From: JANNHK01 sp034408875
GTDB taxonomy: Bacteria > Actinomycetota > Acidimicrobiia > IMCC26256 > PALSA-610
Length of the DNA stretch: 6,215 nucleotides
Reading direction: 5' to 3'
Assembly (NCBI GenBank): GCA_034408875.1
Contig: JAWXCJ010000196.1
Coordinates: forward strand, 1 to 6,215
The notes under the pieces are model-generated. The model saw only the letters and a program-made list of their open reading frames with translations, made no database searches and was not told where the DNA came from. Shown here piece by piece: positions 5,878 through 6,215 of this stretch. The translations under genes were made by a program, and so were the position numbers. Position 1 is the first letter of the stretch; the number at the start of each line of letters is the position of its first letter.

Positions 5878-6215
5878 CTACACGGAGAAGGCGAGCTCCG
5901 CCACGTACCCGTTCCTGACCCCAAGCTCGACCGGATGTCGCTACGCACCACGCCGTCCTCGGCGAGGACATTGGGTCCGTTCGACCCGTCGCCGGGGAAC
6001 GGACCGGCTGTCTCCTCGGGGATCGGCGTCGAACACGACTCGCGGTTGCGGTCGCGGTCGCGTTGGTCGCGCCCGTGGTGGCGTCACTTGTGCCCGTCGG
6101 CGCGGCCTACGAGTTCGAGCCCTTCGACCCGCAAGCCGCGACGACGAGCAACCCCGCGCCGTCGCCCGGCAAGCGCAGGGCGTGGCGTCGATTCATGGAC
6201 GTTGATCGTGCGCCC
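5878..6215 (-). pseudogene. Broken N-terminal remnant of a lipoprotein-type intradiol ring-cleavage dioxygenase
   Basis: Read on the minus strand from ATG 6196, the frame gives a twin-arginine start (NRRHAL) and a lipoprotein signal GAGLLVVAACGSKGSNS with lipobox VAAC (C22). It then hits TAG at 6107-6109. The same frame continues as an Ala/Thr-rich linker (AAPTGTSDATTGATNATAT). Near 6033-6043 homology jumps by one base to a second frame reading TPIPEETAGPFPGDGSNGPN and GVVRSDIRSSLG (about 6030-5919). This is the N-terminal signature I know from actinobacterial secreted intradiol dioxygenases. Near 5901-5907 similarity changes frame again and fades. The C-terminal catalytic domain, with its two Tyr and two His iron ligands, is absent, replaced by the NUDIX gene. 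Intact members cleave catechol-type rings. The start could lie beyond the right edge. Sequencing error could explain single lesions but not the truncation. Confidence 0.75.

Noticed and set aside
5363..6205. Plus-strand open frame across the NUDIX gene and dioxygenase remnant
   Set aside because: It is antisense to a perfect NUDIX box, and the right-hand part is very Arg-rich.
5919..6215. Plus-strand frame resembling a secreted protein (hydrophobic LAVAVALVAPVVASLVPV stretch at about 6039-6092)
   Set aside because: There is no ATG or GTG start before the hydrophobic stretch. It is the complement of the Ala/Thr linker and lipoprotein signal of the minus-strand dioxygenase remnant, which has a specific family match.

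Overview
The window is GC-rich DNA with strong G/C preference at third codon positions. Its gene families (DUF222/HNH protein, an amidohydrolase with the WEQDYPHSD motif, an actinobacterial-style ABC exporter half, and a Tat/lipoprotein-type intradiol dioxygenase remnant) point to an actinomycete. Acidimicrobiia or a mycobacterial relative are both possible, and I cannot place it more finely. I see no rRNA, tRNA, CRISPR array, transposase or phage gene.

Layout, left to right. At 1-1709 (minus) lies an ABC exporter half-transporter whose C-terminus runs off the left edge. After a 141-base gap come a TetR-family regulator (1851-2483, minus) and an amidohydrolase-2 family enzyme (2480-3766, minus). 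These two overlap by four bases in a GTGA junction and are probably one transcript with the enzyme first. An 88-base divergent intergenic region carries overlapping GTTC/GAAC inverted repeats, a candidate regulator site. A small unknown protein is then read on the plus strand (3855-4085). It converges, with only four bases between stop codons, on a DUF222/HNH endonuclease-like gene (4090-5283, minus). That gene has a good promoter (TTGTAA-16-TATAAT) so close to its ATG that the mRNA should be nearly leaderless. Upstream of it are a complete NUDIX hydrolase (5372-5854, minus) and, at the right edge, a broken N-terminal piece of an intradiol ring-cleavage dioxygenase (5878-6215, minus).

How the genes relate: the amidohydrolase and TetR look like a small autoregulated catabolic unit. 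The ABC exporter half may or may not belong to it. Its catalytic glutamate is replaced by aspartate, so it is probably the degenerate subunit of a heterodimer whose partner would lie beyond the left edge. The HNH gene, the NUDIX gene and the small protein look like independent accessory genes.

The clearest unusual item is the dioxygenase remnant. It has an in-frame TAG, at least one frameshift and a missing catalytic part, while the neighbouring genes are intact. I did not find a convincing previously undescribed system here.
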